A model generated the notes under the pieces. The model saw only the letters and a list, made by a program, of their open reading frames with translations, had not been told where the DNA came from and searched no databases. 44,303 nt of DNA, from positions 1 to 44,303 of the forward strand of contig JBBRYN010000023.1 in the NCBI GenBank assembly GCA_038237645.1. Direction: 5' to 3'. Positions 33,289 through 41,366 of the stretch are shown here, piece after piece. Numbering within the stretch: position 1 is the stretch's first letter; each line of letters opens with the position of its first letter. The stretch comes from QHCA01 sp038237645 (GTDB lineage Bacteria > Actinomycetota > Actinomycetes > Mycobacteriales > QHCA01). The translations under genes and the position numbers were made by a program.

Positions 33289-35993
33289 GGACCGCCGAGA
33301 TCCGTCGCCGGTTTCTCGAGCACTTCGTCCGGACCGGGCACACCGTCGTCCCGAGTGCGAGCCTGATCGCTGCTGACCCCACTCTGTTGCTGGTCAATGC
33401 GGGCATGGTGCCGTTCAAGCCCTACCTGCTCGGTGACCGGACCCCGCCCTACTCCCGTGCCACCAGCGTGCAGAAGTGCGTGCGCACGGTCGACATCGAA
33501 GACGTCGGCCGGTTCAGCCGCTACGGCTCCTTCTTCCAGATGTGCGGCAACTTCTCCTTCGGCGACTACTTCAAGGAAGCTGCGATCCGTTATGCGTGGG
33601 ACCTGCTGACGACGGCGCAGGCCGACGGTGGCTACGGCTTCGACGCCGAGCAACTCTGGGTGACGGTATACCTCGACGACGACGAGGCCCACGACGCCTG
33701 GACGCGCCAGATCGGGGTGCCCGCACAGCGCGTCCAGCGGCTGGGCAAGGAGGACAACTACTGGGACATGGGGGTCCCCGGTCCCTGCGGGCCGGACTCG
33801 GAGATCTTCATCGACCGTGGGCCGCAACACGGGCCGGCCGGTGGGCCGGCGGTCGGCGGCGACCGCTACGTCGAGCTGTGGAACCTCGTGTTCATGCAGT
33901 ACGAGCGCGGCGAGGGTGTGGGCAAGGACTACCCGATCGTGCGCGACCTCCCGGCGCAGAACATCGACACCGGGATGGGCTTGGAGCGGGTGGCCACCCA
34001 GCTGCAGGGTGTCGACAACCTCTACGAGATCGACGAGGTCCGGCCGGTGCTGGACCGGGCGGTCGAGCTGACCGGTAAGCGCTACGGCGCCGACCATGCC
34101 GACGATGTGCGGCTGCGGGTCGTCGCCGACCATGTCCGCACAACGCTCATGCTTATCGGCGACGGGGTGACACCGGCCAACGAGGGCCGCGGCTACGTGC
34201 TGCGGCGGATCCTGCGCCGGGCGGTCCGGGCGATGCGTCTGCTCGGTCACGACGACCTGGCCCTGCCCGAGCTGCTGCCGGTCTCCCGCGACAGCATGAG
34301 CCCGTCCTATCCCGAGCTGGCGCAGGACTTCGAGCGGATCTCGTCCTACGCCTACGCCGAGGAGGAGGCGTTCCGGTCGACCCTGCAAGCCGGCTCGCGG
34401 CACTTCGACGTCATGGTCACCGACCGGGTCGGAATCACCGATGGGCACACGTTGAGCGGCGCGACGGCTTTCAAGCTGCACGACACCTACGGGTTCCCCA
34501 TCGACCTGACCCTGGAGATGGCCGCCGAGCAGGGTCTGTCCGTCGACGAGGAGGGCTTCCGCCGGCTGATGGCGGAGCAGCGCACCCGGGCCAAAGAGGA
34601 TTCCCGCGCCCGCCGGACCGGTGGCGCCGACCTGTCGGCCTACCGATCGGTGCTCGAAGGAGCCGGTCCGTCGACCTTTACCGGCTACGCCGAGGTCGAG
34701 CGGGACTCTCCGGTGGTCGCCGTCATCGGGGCCGACGGCGGTCGCACCGGCGCCGGCGAGGGCGACGAGGTCGAGGTCGTGCTGCAGGCCACGCCGTTCT
34801 ACGCGGAGGCAGGCGGCCAACTGGCCGACTCCGGCCGCATCACCGTCGCCGGCGGCGAGCTCGAGGTCTACGACGTGCAGTCTCCGGTGCCGGGTCTCAT
34901 CGTGCACCGGGCGCGGGTGCTCCGTGGCGAGCTGCGCGCCGGCGAAGCGGCCCACGCGGTGGTCGACGTCGAGCGCCGACGCTCCATCTCACGGTCGCAC
35001 ACCGCCACCCACCTCGTGCACCGGGCCATGCGTGCGGCCCTGGGTGATTCGGCGACGCAGGCCGGCTCGCTCAACGCGCCTGGCCGGCTGCGTTTCGACT
35101 TCAACACGCCCACCGCCGTGCCGTCGACGGTGCTCACCGACGTGGAGGCACAGGTCAACGCGGTGCTGCTCGACGATCTGCCGGTGCGGGCGTTCGTCAC
35201 GACGCAGGACGAGGCCCGGCGGATCGGGGCGATGGCGCTGTTCGGCGAGAAGTACGGCGACGAGGTGCGGGTCGTCGAGGTGGGGGACTATGCCCGGGAG
35301 CTCTGCGGCGGCACCCACGCCGCCCGCTCGGCTCAGCTCGGGGTCGTCAAGCTGCTGTCGGAGGCGTCGATCGGGGCCGGCGTGCGCCGGGTGGAGGCGC
35401 TGGTCGGGCTCGACGCCTTCCGCTTCCTGGCCAGGGAGCACGTGCTTGTCGCGCAACTCGCGGAGCTGTTCAAGGTGCCTGGCGAGGAGGTGCCCGACCG
35501 GGTGCACGCCCTTGTCTCCCGGCTGCGCGATGCCGAGAAGGAGCTCGAGAAGCTGCGGGCTGACGCGGTGCTGGCCCGCGCCGGCGAGCTCGCCGCGGCC
35601 GCGCGCGACGTCCACGGCGTCGCCGTGGTCACGAAGGAGGCGGCGGAGGGCACCGGGGCCGACGACCTGCGCCGGCTGGTCCTCGACGTGCGGGGCCGGC
35701 TGGATCCGGGCCGCGCGGCCGTCGTGGCGGTGGCCGGGGCCAACTCCGGCCGGGCCTCGATCGTCGTGGCCGTCAACGGTCCGGCCCGCGATCGCCGGCT
35801 GTCGGCGCGGGACATCCTGCGCGAGGCCGGCCAGGCGATCGACGGCAGGGGCGGCGGGAGTGACGACCTTGCCCAAGGCGGCGGTGCCAAGCCCGCGGGC
35901 ATCGCGGACGCCTTGCGGTCGGTCGAGGGGCACGTGGCCCGGCAGGTGGGCGGCGGGCAGGTGGGCGGCGGGCAGGTGGGCGGCACTGAGTGA
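33285..35993 (+). CDS. alaS: Alanyl-tRNA synthetase
   Basis: The 902-residue class II synthetase charges tRNA-Ala and edits Ser/Gly mischarging. The catalytic core begins at residue 1 (MRTAEIRRRFLEHF, then NAGMVPFKPYLLG). The editing domain has the zinc motif HTATH (about 572-576) and CGGTH (about 674-678). A coiled coil leads into the C-Ala domain with GGGSDDLAQGGG. The last 16 or so residues are a QVGGG repeat, unusual after the normal end of C-Ala. The ATG overlaps the upstream small gene. The ruvX frame begins inside its last codons. Confidence 0.96.
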   Translation: MRTAEIRRRFLEHFVRTGHTVVPSASLIAADPTLLLVNAGMVPFKPYLLGDRTPPYSRATSVQKCVRTVDIEDVGRFSRYGSFFQMCGNFSFGDYFKEAAIRYAWDLLTTAQADGGYGFDAEQLWVTVYLDDDEAHDAWTRQIGVPAQRVQRLGKEDNYWDMGVPGPCGPDSEIFIDRGPQHGPAGGPAVGGDRYVELWNLVFMQYERGEGVGKDYPIVRDLPAQNIDTGMGLERVATQLQGVDNLYEIDEVRPVLDRAVELTGKRYGADHADDVRLRVVADHVRTTLMLIGDGVTPANEGRGYVLRRILRRAVRAMRLLGHDDLALPELLPVSRDSMSPSYPELAQDFERISSYAYAEEEAFRSTLQAGSRHFDVMVTDRVGITDGHTLSGATAFKLHDTYGFPIDLTLEMAAEQGLSVDEEGFRRLMAEQRTRAKEDSRARRTGGADLSAYRSVLEGAGPSTFTGYAEVERDSPVVAVIGADGGRTGAGEGDEVEVVLQATPFYAEAGGQLADSGRITVAGGELEVYDVQSPVPGLIVHRARVLRGELRAGEAAHAVVDVERRRSISRSHTATHLVHRAMRAALGDSATQAGSLNAPGRLRFDFNTPTAVPSTVLTDVEAQVNAVLLDDLPVRAFVTTQDEARRIGAMALFGEKYGDEVRVVEVGDYARELCGGTHAARSAQLGVVKLLSEASIGAGVRRVEALVGLDAFRFLAREHVLVAQLAELFKVPGEEVPDRVHALVSRLRDAEKELEKLRADAVLARAGELAAAARDVHGVAVVTKEAAEGTGADDLRRLVLDVRGRLDPGRAAVVAVAGANSGRASIVVAVNGPARDRRLSARDILREAGQAIDGRGGGSDDLAQGGGAKPAGIADALRSVEGHVARQVGGGQVGGGQVGGTE
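35942..35985 (+). repeat. 15-bp tandem repeat at the 3' end of alaS
   Basis: GCAGGTGGGCGG occurs at 35942, 35957 and 35972, a period of 15 bp, encoding QVGGG units. Because the unit is a multiple of 3, copy-number change keeps the alaS frame. The GGTGGGCGG units could also serve as ribosome binding sequence for ruvX. Confidence 0.9.
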
Positions 35994-36441
35994 GACCCGG
36001 CTGACCCATGGCGTCCGGCTGGGTGTCGACGTCGGGTCGGTCCGGGTCGGGGTCGCCGTGAGCGACCCCTCGGGTGTGCTTGCCACGCCGCTGCTCACCC
36101 TGCCGCGGTCGGGATCGATCGAGGCACTCGCCCGGCTGGTCGAGGAGCACCGGGCGGTGGCCGTTGTCGTGGGGCTGCCGCGTTCACTTTCCGGCCGGGA
36201 CGGACCGGCAGCCACGTCGGTACGCGGCTACGCCGAGGAGTTGGCGACGGCGCTGGCCGGCGGGCTACGCGATGTGCCCGTGCACCTGGCCGATGAACGG
36301 CTCACAACGGTCATGGCAGCGCGTACCCTCTCAGACCGGGGGGTGCGCGCGAGGCGTCAGCGCCCGGTGGTCGATCAGGCCGCGGCGGTGCTGATCCTGC
36401 AGTCCTGGCTCGACAGGGAAGGCGGACCGCATGGCGGGTAG
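35986..36441 (+). CDS. ruvX: RuvX/YqgF-type RNase H-fold nuclease
   Basis: The 151-residue product (if begun at CTG 35986) shows LGVDVGSVRVGVAVSD with the catalytic Asp, then VVGLPRSLSGRDGPAA, the DERLTT motif and the final Asp in VDQAAAVLILQSWLD. This is the YqgF/RuvX family, implicated in 16S rRNA 5' end processing and once called a Holliday junction resolvase. No ATG, GTG or TTG lies in frame between 35886 and the catalytic Asp. CTG 35986, overlapping the alaS stop, gives the normal family length. GTG 35884 or 35860 or a +1 frameshift from alaS are alternatives. The product is sure; the start is not. Confidence 0.85.
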   Translation: MSETRLTHGVRLGVDVGSVRVGVAVSDPSGVLATPLLTLPRSGSIEALARLVEEHRAVAVVVGLPRSLSGRDGPAATSVRGYAEELATALAGGLRDVPVHLADERLTTVMAARTLSDRGVRARRQRPVVDQAAAVLILQSWLDREGGPHGG

Positions 36442-37564
36442 CGACCTCGACCTGCTCGGCGAGAGTCTTGCCGCGTCCGGCGGGCGGCACCGGTCCAAGC
36501 ACCGCAGGCCGGCCGGTGGCCGCCCCGGGCGCAGCCTGCTGGCCCTGCTGGTCGTCCTGATCATGCTCGGCGGGCTGGGTGCCGGTGTCTGGTACGGCGG
36601 CTCCCGAGTGCTGGGTGCGCTGACCGGAATGCCGGACTACGCCGGGCCGGGCACCGGCACGGTCGCGATCCAGATCCAGCCCGGCGACAGCGCCCGGGAC
36701 ATCGGCAGCACCCTGGTCGCCAAGGGAGTGGTCAAGAGCAGCAAGGCCTTCGTCGCCGCCGCGCGCGACAACAGCCAATCGCTGTCGCTGCAGCCCGGGT
36801 CCTACAAGCTGCGCCGGCAGATGAAGGCCAGCCTGGCCCTGGCCCTGTTGCTCGACCCCGCATCGAAGTTGCTGACCCTCATCGCCGTCCCGGAGGGCTT
36901 CTCCGCCGCCCAGATCCTGGCGCGGCTCGCCGCCCGCACCGGGCTGCCGCTCGACCAGGTCCAGGCCGCCGCCCGCAACACCGCCGCGCTCGGCCTCCCC
37001 GCCTACGCCCGCGGCAACATCGAGGGCTTCCTCTACCCCGCCACCTACGACATCCAGCCCGGCACCTCCGCGGTCAACGTGCTCCGGGCGATGGTGGCAA
37101 AGTTCAACGAGGTGGCCGCCGCGACCGGGCTGGAGCAGAAGGCCGCGGCGAAGCACCTGTCGGTCTACAGCGTCCTCATCGTCGCCTCCCTGGTCCAGGA
37201 GGAGGCCCTGATCGTCTCCGACATGCCCAAGATCGCCCGGGTGATCTACAACCGGCTGGCCAACGGCGACACGCTGGGGATCGACGCCGCGGTCTTCTAC
37301 GGTCTGGGCCGTACCGGCGGTCACCTGTCGGATGCCGACGTGCACAAGAAGACCCCGTACAACACCCGGCTGGTCACCGGCCTCCCGCCGACCCCGATCG
37401 ACTCGGCCGGCCAGGCCGCGGTCGACGCTGCCCTGTCCCCGGCCCCGGGTGACTGGCTCTGGTACGTGCTCAAGGACAAGCAGGGCCATCAGTTCTTCAC
37501 CAACAGCTACCCGGCCTTCCTGGCGCAGAAGGCGAAGTCGATCCGCGAAGGCGTGTTCAAGTAG
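36431..37564 (+). CDS. mltG: Endolytic murein transglycosylase MltG (YceG family)
   Basis: The 377-residue protein has a basic cytoplasmic N-terminus, one membrane helix (about 35-57) and an extracytoplasmic YceG domain. That domain carries IEGFLYPATYDI, the catalytic Glu in VQEEALIVSDMPKIARVIYN (about 257) and the C-terminal KTPYNTRLVTGLPPTPI. It cuts nascent glycan strands and so limits their length. The ATG overlaps ruvX by 11 bases, and aroE starts immediately after the stop. Confidence 0.93.
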   Translation: MAGSDLDLLGESLAASGGRHRSKHRRPAGGRPGRSLLALLVVLIMLGGLGAGVWYGGSRVLGALTGMPDYAGPGTGTVAIQIQPGDSARDIGSTLVAKGVVKSSKAFVAAARDNSQSLSLQPGSYKLRRQMKASLALALLLDPASKLLTLIAVPEGFSAAQILARLAARTGLPLDQVQAAARNTAALGLPAYARGNIEGFLYPATYDIQPGTSAVNVLRAMVAKFNEVAAATGLEQKAAAKHLSVYSVLIVASLVQEEALIVSDMPKIARVIYNRLANGDTLGIDAAVFYGLGRTGGHLSDADVHKKTPYNTRLVTGLPPTPIDSAGQAAVDAALSPAPGDWLWYVLKDKQGHQFFTNSYPAFLAQKAKSIREGVFK

Positions 37565-38350
37565 ATGCCCCGGGCGGCGGTCCTCGGCAGCCCGATCGCA
37601 CATTCGCTCTCCCCGGCACTGCACCGGGCGGCGTATGCCGCGCTCGGCCTGGCTGATTGGAGATACGACGCGGTCGAGTGCGACGAGGCCGGTTTGGGCG
37701 CCTTCCTGACCGGACTCGGCTCGGAGTGGGCCGGGCTGTCGCTGACCATGCCGCTCAAGCGGGTCGTGCTCGGCCTGGTCGACACCGTGTCCGACCTGGC
37801 TCGCGACGTCGGCGCGGCCAACACGGTGCTGCTCTCAACGGCGGGGCGGCATGCTGACAACACCGACGTCGGCGGGCTGGTCGACGCGCTGGCCGGCGTG
37901 GACGCCGCCCAGGCAGTGGTGCTCGGCGCCGGCGGTACGGCCGCCGCGGCGTTGGCGGCGATCCGTGACCTGGGCGGCACGACAGCCACCGTGGTCGTCC
38001 GGGATCGCGGCCGCGCCGCTGCGCTGTGCGCCGCCGCCGAGCGGCTCGGCGTGGGCTTGCGCCTGCAGCAGTGGCCGGCCGTGCCGGAGCGCGCGACGCT
38101 CGTGGTCTCGACGGTGCCACGCGGCGCCGCCGACGCGCTGGCCGGCCACCCGTGGCAGCCCGAAACCACCGTCTGTGACGTCCTCTACGACCCCTGGCCC
38201 ACGCGGCTCGCCCGCGGCGCGGCTGCCGCGGGTTGCCGGGTGGTCGGCGGCCAGGAGTTGTTGATCAACCAGGCGGCACGGCAGCTCAGCCTGATGACCG
38301 GCCGCCCGGCGCCGGTCGAGGCCATGCGGCGCGCCGTCGAGCGAGCCTGA
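37565..38350 (+). CDS. aroE: Shikimate dehydrogenase
   Basis: The 261-residue enzyme reduces 3-dehydroshikimate to shikimate with NADPH. The substrate site shows SPIAHSLSPALH near the N-terminus, the catalytic Lys in LTMPLKR (about 62) and the Asp in NTDVGG (about 101). The nucleotide-binding loop is VLGAGGTAAAALAA. The length is slightly short for the family, as in other actinobacterial versions. The ATG directly abuts the mltG stop, so this is the last gene of the alaS-ruvX-mltG-aroE unit. A sigma-28-like promoter follows it. Confidence 0.93.
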   Translation: MPRAAVLGSPIAHSLSPALHRAAYAALGLADWRYDAVECDEAGLGAFLTGLGSEWAGLSLTMPLKRVVLGLVDTVSDLARDVGAANTVLLSTAGRHADNTDVGGLVDALAGVDAAQAVVLGAGGTAAAALAAIRDLGGTTATVVVRDRGRAAALCAAAERLGVGLRLQQWPAVPERATLVVSTVPRGAADALAGHPWQPETTVCDVLYDPWPTRLARGAAAAGCRVVGGQELLINQAARQLSLMTGRPAPVEAMRRAVERA

Positions 38351-38361
38351 TCCGTTCGTCG

Positions 38362-38390
38362 CTCAAGACCGGATGACGCGGCGTCGATGC
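38362..38390 (+). promoter_or_regulatory. Sigma-28 (WhiG/FliA)-like promoter before the DUF4388 gene
   Basis: CTCAAG (38362-38367), a 15-base spacer and GTCGATGC (38383-38390) resemble the WhiG/FliA consensus TAAA-N15-GCCGATAA. The same layout, with exactly the same spacer, recurs three more times in the pilus locus. Predicted start of transcription is near 38397. Confidence 0.6.
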
Positions 38391-38428
38391 CAAGAGCACT
38401 GACCGTCGACCGAGGAGGCTGGAACGCG

Positions 38429-38509
38429 ATGCTGCATGGCCGCGCACCGGTTGACCCCGCTGCGCTGCGCCCTGCCCGGTCGGCCCCGGTTTCGTGGGGC
38501 CTGCTGTGA
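38429..38509 (+). CDS. 26-codon leader ORF coupled to the DUF4388 gene
   Basis: A strong ribosome binding site GAGGAGG (38412-38418) is placed 10 bases before this ATG. The ORF encodes 26 residues beginning MLHGRAPVDPAALR and ends TGA 38507-38509, overlapping the GTG of the DUF4388 gene as GTGA. The downstream gene has no ribosome binding site of its own, so the leader probably drives its translation by coupling. The peptide resembles nothing I know, and its sequence may not matter. Confidence 0.5.
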   Translation: MLHGRAPVDPAALRPARSAPVSWGLL

Positions 38510-39498
38510 GGCTCGACGGGTCGCTGGAGGGCTTCAGCCTGCCGGACATCGTCGCGCTGCTGACGGCGTCGCGGAAGTCCGGCGCGCTGCACCTGTCCCA
38601 CGAGGCCCGGCACGATGTCATCCGGCACGATGTCATCCGGCATGGAGTCATCCGGCTGGTCGACGGCGCCGTCTCAGGAGCCAGCAGCGACACCGCCCGC
38701 CAGTCCCTGGTGCGGCGGCTGATCGGCACCGGTCACCTGACCGACGAGGTCGTCTCCGCGGGGGTTGCCCGCGTGCGCGCCGACCACGCCGTCGGGCTGG
38801 CACGTGCGCTTCAGGACGCCGATGCCGTCGAGAAGTCGCTGCTGCTCGATGCGGCCCGCGGGCACGCCGTCGACGCGCTGTTCGACATGTTGCAGTGGAC
38901 CGACGGTTCCTTCAGGTTCGGTGCCGGCGACTACGACGTCGACGACGTCGGGCTGCGGGAGAGCGCGGAGGAGCTGTTCGCGGCCGCGGGGCAGCGCATG
39001 GAGGCCTGGCAGCGGCTGTCCCTGCGGATCCCGTCTTCGGCCGCCGTGCTCCGGCTGGCCGTTGCACCGGCCCACGATCCGGTCCTGACTCGCGACGACT
39101 GGGCGGTCGTCTCCATGATCGACGGCCGGCGCAGCATCGGCGATCTCGTGAGCTGGTCCGGCCGCTGCGAGCCTGCCGTTGTTGCCGTGCTCGCCCCTCT
39201 CGTCGAACGGGGCCTGCTCGAGGTGACGGGTGGCAGCAACGATGACGAAGTCGCCACCGGGCTTGCCCACCAGCAGCAGTTGGTCGCGTCGCTCGAGCAG
39301 GCACCCGTATCGGACCGGGCGGCCGGCGATACGGGGCCGAACGAGTCGGCCCGGCCGCAGACCGCCCAGACCGCCCAGACCGCCCAACCTGTGCGATCGG
39401 CGCCCGAACCCGCTGCCACCGAACAGGTCGTCGTGCTTGAGCCAGGGGTGAACCGCAGCATGCTGCTACGGCTCATCGCCGCCGCCGCCGTGGGATAG
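38506..39498 (+). CDS. DUF4388 (PATAN-like) domain protein of the pilus locus
   Basis: The 330-residue soluble protein starts MRLDGSLEGFSLPDIVALLT and has one DUF4388 domain (about 1-110), a module common in bacterial signalling and motility proteins. A helical/winged-helix-like region follows (about 110-245, with WAVVSMIDGRRSIGDLVSW). The linker is TAQTAQTAQ-rich and the C-terminal segment (VNRSMLLRLIAAAAVG) is short and hydrophobic. A repeated RHDVI lies in the first domain. Its place before pilB, under a sigma-28-like promoter, suggests a regulator or assembly factor of the pilus; that is inference. The GTG at 38506 overlaps the leader ORF stop; GTG 38494 is possible. Confidence 0.75.
   Translation: MRLDGSLEGFSLPDIVALLTASRKSGALHLSHEARHDVIRHDVIRHGVIRLVDGAVSGASSDTARQSLVRRLIGTGHLTDEVVSAGVARVRADHAVGLARALQDADAVEKSLLLDAARGHAVDALFDMLQWTDGSFRFGAGDYDVDDVGLRESAEELFAAAGQRMEAWQRLSLRIPSSAAVLRLAVAPAHDPVLTRDDWAVVSMIDGRRSIGDLVSWSGRCEPAVVAVLAPLVERGLLEVTGGSNDDEVATGLAHQQQLVASLEQAPVSDRAAGDTGPNESARPQTAQTAQTAQPVRSAPEPAATEQVVVLEPGVNRSMLLRLIAAAAVG
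38608..38652 (+). repeat. 15-bp tandem repeat inside the DUF4388 domain
   Basis: CGGCACGATGTCATC occurs at 38608 and 38623, with a degenerate third copy at 38638. It encodes RHDVI RHDVI RHGVI and lengthens a beta-hairpin of the domain without changing frame. Confidence 0.9.
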
Positions 39499-39501
39499 GG
39501 G

Positions 39502-39530
39502 CTTCAGCGAGATGCCGCTGCGGTCGAGAT
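39502..39530 (+). promoter_or_regulatory. Sigma-28-like promoter before pilB
   Basis: CTTCAG (39502-39507), 15 bases, GTCGAGAT (39523-39530). It is the weakest of the four sites in the -10 part, but has the same geometry and position. It lies 46 bases before the pilB GTG, leaving about a 40-base leader with GGAGG at 39565-39569. Confidence 0.5.
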
Positions 39531-39576
39531 TGCTGACAGCGACCGACAACCGGCCGGCAAACGTGGAGGCAGAGCG

Positions 39577-41241
39577 GTGCGGCAACTGGGCGACATCCTG
39601 GTCAGCGAGGGGCTGGTCAGCGCGGACCAACTGACAGCCTCCCTGCAGGAGCAGACCCGGCTCGGCCGACCACTCGGCCGGGTGTTGATCGACGCCGGCA
39701 TCGTGACCGAAGCGCAACTGGTTCAAGCACTCGCAACGCAGATCGGCCTGCGCTTCGTCGACCTCAGTGACTTCCCGGTGGACGGGTCGGCGGTCGCCCT
39801 GGTCTCCGCCGCGGTCTGCCGCAGGCACAACGCGCTGCCGGTGGGATACGAGGACGGCCGGTTGCTCGTCGCGATGGCCGATCCGGCCAACGTGTTCGCG
39901 GTCGACGACATCCGCTCGCTGACCGGCATGGAGATCAAGCCGGTCGTCGCCACCCGCGCAGACGTGGCCGGGGCGATCAAGCGCTACCACCGTGCCGACG
40001 GCGACCTCGACGACCTGACCATGGCGATCGACGCCCAGGATCCCGACGAGGACCTGTCGACCATGAAGGCGGTCACCGAGGACGCCCCGATCGTCAAGTT
40101 CGTCAACCTGCTGATCAGCCAGGCCATCCAGGACCGCGCCTCCGACATCCACATCGAGCCGGCCGAGACCGACCTGCGGGTGCGCTTCCGCATCGACGGC
40201 GTCCTGCACGAGATCATGCGCTCGCCGAAGAACATCCAGTCGGGCGTCATCTCCCGGTTGAAGATCATGGCCGACATCAACATCGCCGAACGCCGGATCC
40301 CGCAGGACGGCCGGCTGTCCGTGGCGATCGAGGGCAAGAAGGTCGATCTGCGGGTCGCGACCCTGCCCACCGTCTGGGGGGAGAAGGTCGTGCTGCGGAT
40401 CCTGGACAATTCCACCGCCCGGCTCGACCTGGCCGATCTCGGCTTCTCCACCGAAAACCATGTCCGCTTCAAAGAGAGCTACCTCAAGCCGTACGGCATG
40501 ATCCTGGTGACCGGGCCGACCGGCTCGGGCAAGTCGACCACGCTCTACGCCACCCTCAACATCGTCTCCACACCCGACAAGAACGTCATCACCGTCGAGG
40601 ACCCGGTGGAATACCGGCTGCCCGGGGTGAACCAGGTGCAGACCAACAACAAGGCCGGCCTGACCTTCGCCTCGGCTCTGCGGTCCATCCTGCGCGCCGA
40701 CCCCGACGTCGTCCTCATCGGGGAGATCCGTGACCACGAGACCGCGCACATCGCCATCGAGGCGGCGCTCACCGGGCACCTCGTGCTGTCCACCCTGCAC
40801 ACCAACGACGCGCCCTCGGCCGTGACCCGCCTGGTCGAGATGGGCATCGAACCGTTCCTGGTCGGCTCGGCGATCGACTGCGTGCTGGCCCAGCGGCTGG
40901 CGCGCCGGCTGTGCTCCCGGTGCAAGGAGGCCTACGTCCCGACCACCGAGCAGTTGGTGCAGGCGCGATTTCCCTGGCCGGCCGACAAGCCACCCCCGAC
41001 CCTCTATCGCCCGGTCGGCTGCCCCACCTGTGCCAAGACCGGCTATCATGGCCGGCTGGCGCTGCACGAGGTGATGGTGGTCTCCGAGGACGTCGAGCGG
41101 CTGGCGGTCGAGCACGCCTCCGCCGCGGCGATCCACGAGGTGGCGTGCCAGCAAGGCATGATCACGCTGCGTGACGACGGCCTCGGGAAGGTGCTCGCGG
41201 GTGTCACCGCGATAGAGGAAATCCTGCGGGTCGTCGTCTGA
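39577..41241 (+). CDS. pilB: Type IV pilus extension ATPase PilB (GspE family) with MshEN domain
   Basis: The 554-residue hexameric motor powers pilus assembly at the cytoplasmic face. Residues about 1-140 are an MshEN domain with two tandem c-di-GMP-binding-type repeats, QLGDILVSEGLVSADQL and PLGRVLIDAGIVTEAQL. The usual Arg before LG is replaced by Gln and Pro, but an Arg lies one residue earlier in both. The ATPase core has Walker A GPTGSGKS (313-320), Walker B VVLIGEIRD and the His box STLHTND. A tetracysteine zinc site (CSRC, then CPTC) lies near 446-485. The GTG start has GGAGG 7 bases upstream. pilT and pilC follow in order. Confidence 0.94.
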   Translation: MRQLGDILVSEGLVSADQLTASLQEQTRLGRPLGRVLIDAGIVTEAQLVQALATQIGLRFVDLSDFPVDGSAVALVSAAVCRRHNALPVGYEDGRLLVAMADPANVFAVDDIRSLTGMEIKPVVATRADVAGAIKRYHRADGDLDDLTMAIDAQDPDEDLSTMKAVTEDAPIVKFVNLLISQAIQDRASDIHIEPAETDLRVRFRIDGVLHEIMRSPKNIQSGVISRLKIMADINIAERRIPQDGRLSVAIEGKKVDLRVATLPTVWGEKVVLRILDNSTARLDLADLGFSTENHVRFKESYLKPYGMILVTGPTGSGKSTTLYATLNIVSTPDKNVITVEDPVEYRLPGVNQVQTNNKAGLTFASALRSILRADPDVVLIGEIRDHETAHIAIEAALTGHLVLSTLHTNDAPSAVTRLVEMGIEPFLVGSAIDCVLAQRLARRLCSRCKEAYVPTTEQLVQARFPWPADKPPPTLYRPVGCPTCAKTGYHGRLALHEVMVVSEDVERLAVEHASAAAIHEVACQQGMITLRDDGLGKVLAGVTAIEEILRVVV

Positions 41242-41290
41242 GGCTTGACCGCAGATCGGTGCCACGCGCAGGATCCGGCACCGGTCAGCC

Positions 41291-41319
41291 CTTTAGCAAT
41301 CCCCTGTTCCGGCCGATTC
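41291..41319 (+). promoter_or_regulatory. Sigma-28-like promoter before pilT
   Basis: CTTTAG (41291-41296), 15 bases, GCCGATTC (41312-41319). This site has the best GCCGAT match and lies 47 bases before the pilT GTG. Its position excludes the longer upstream frame of pilT. Confidence 0.6.
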
Positions 41320-41366
41320 CTCGGTTGTGCCGGGAGTTTCCCGGTCGACGGCTGGGGGTCTCCCAC

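Noticed and set aside
39466..41265. 599-codon minus-strand frame opposite pilB
   Set aside because: Shadow of pilB; composition is biased and no domain is visible.
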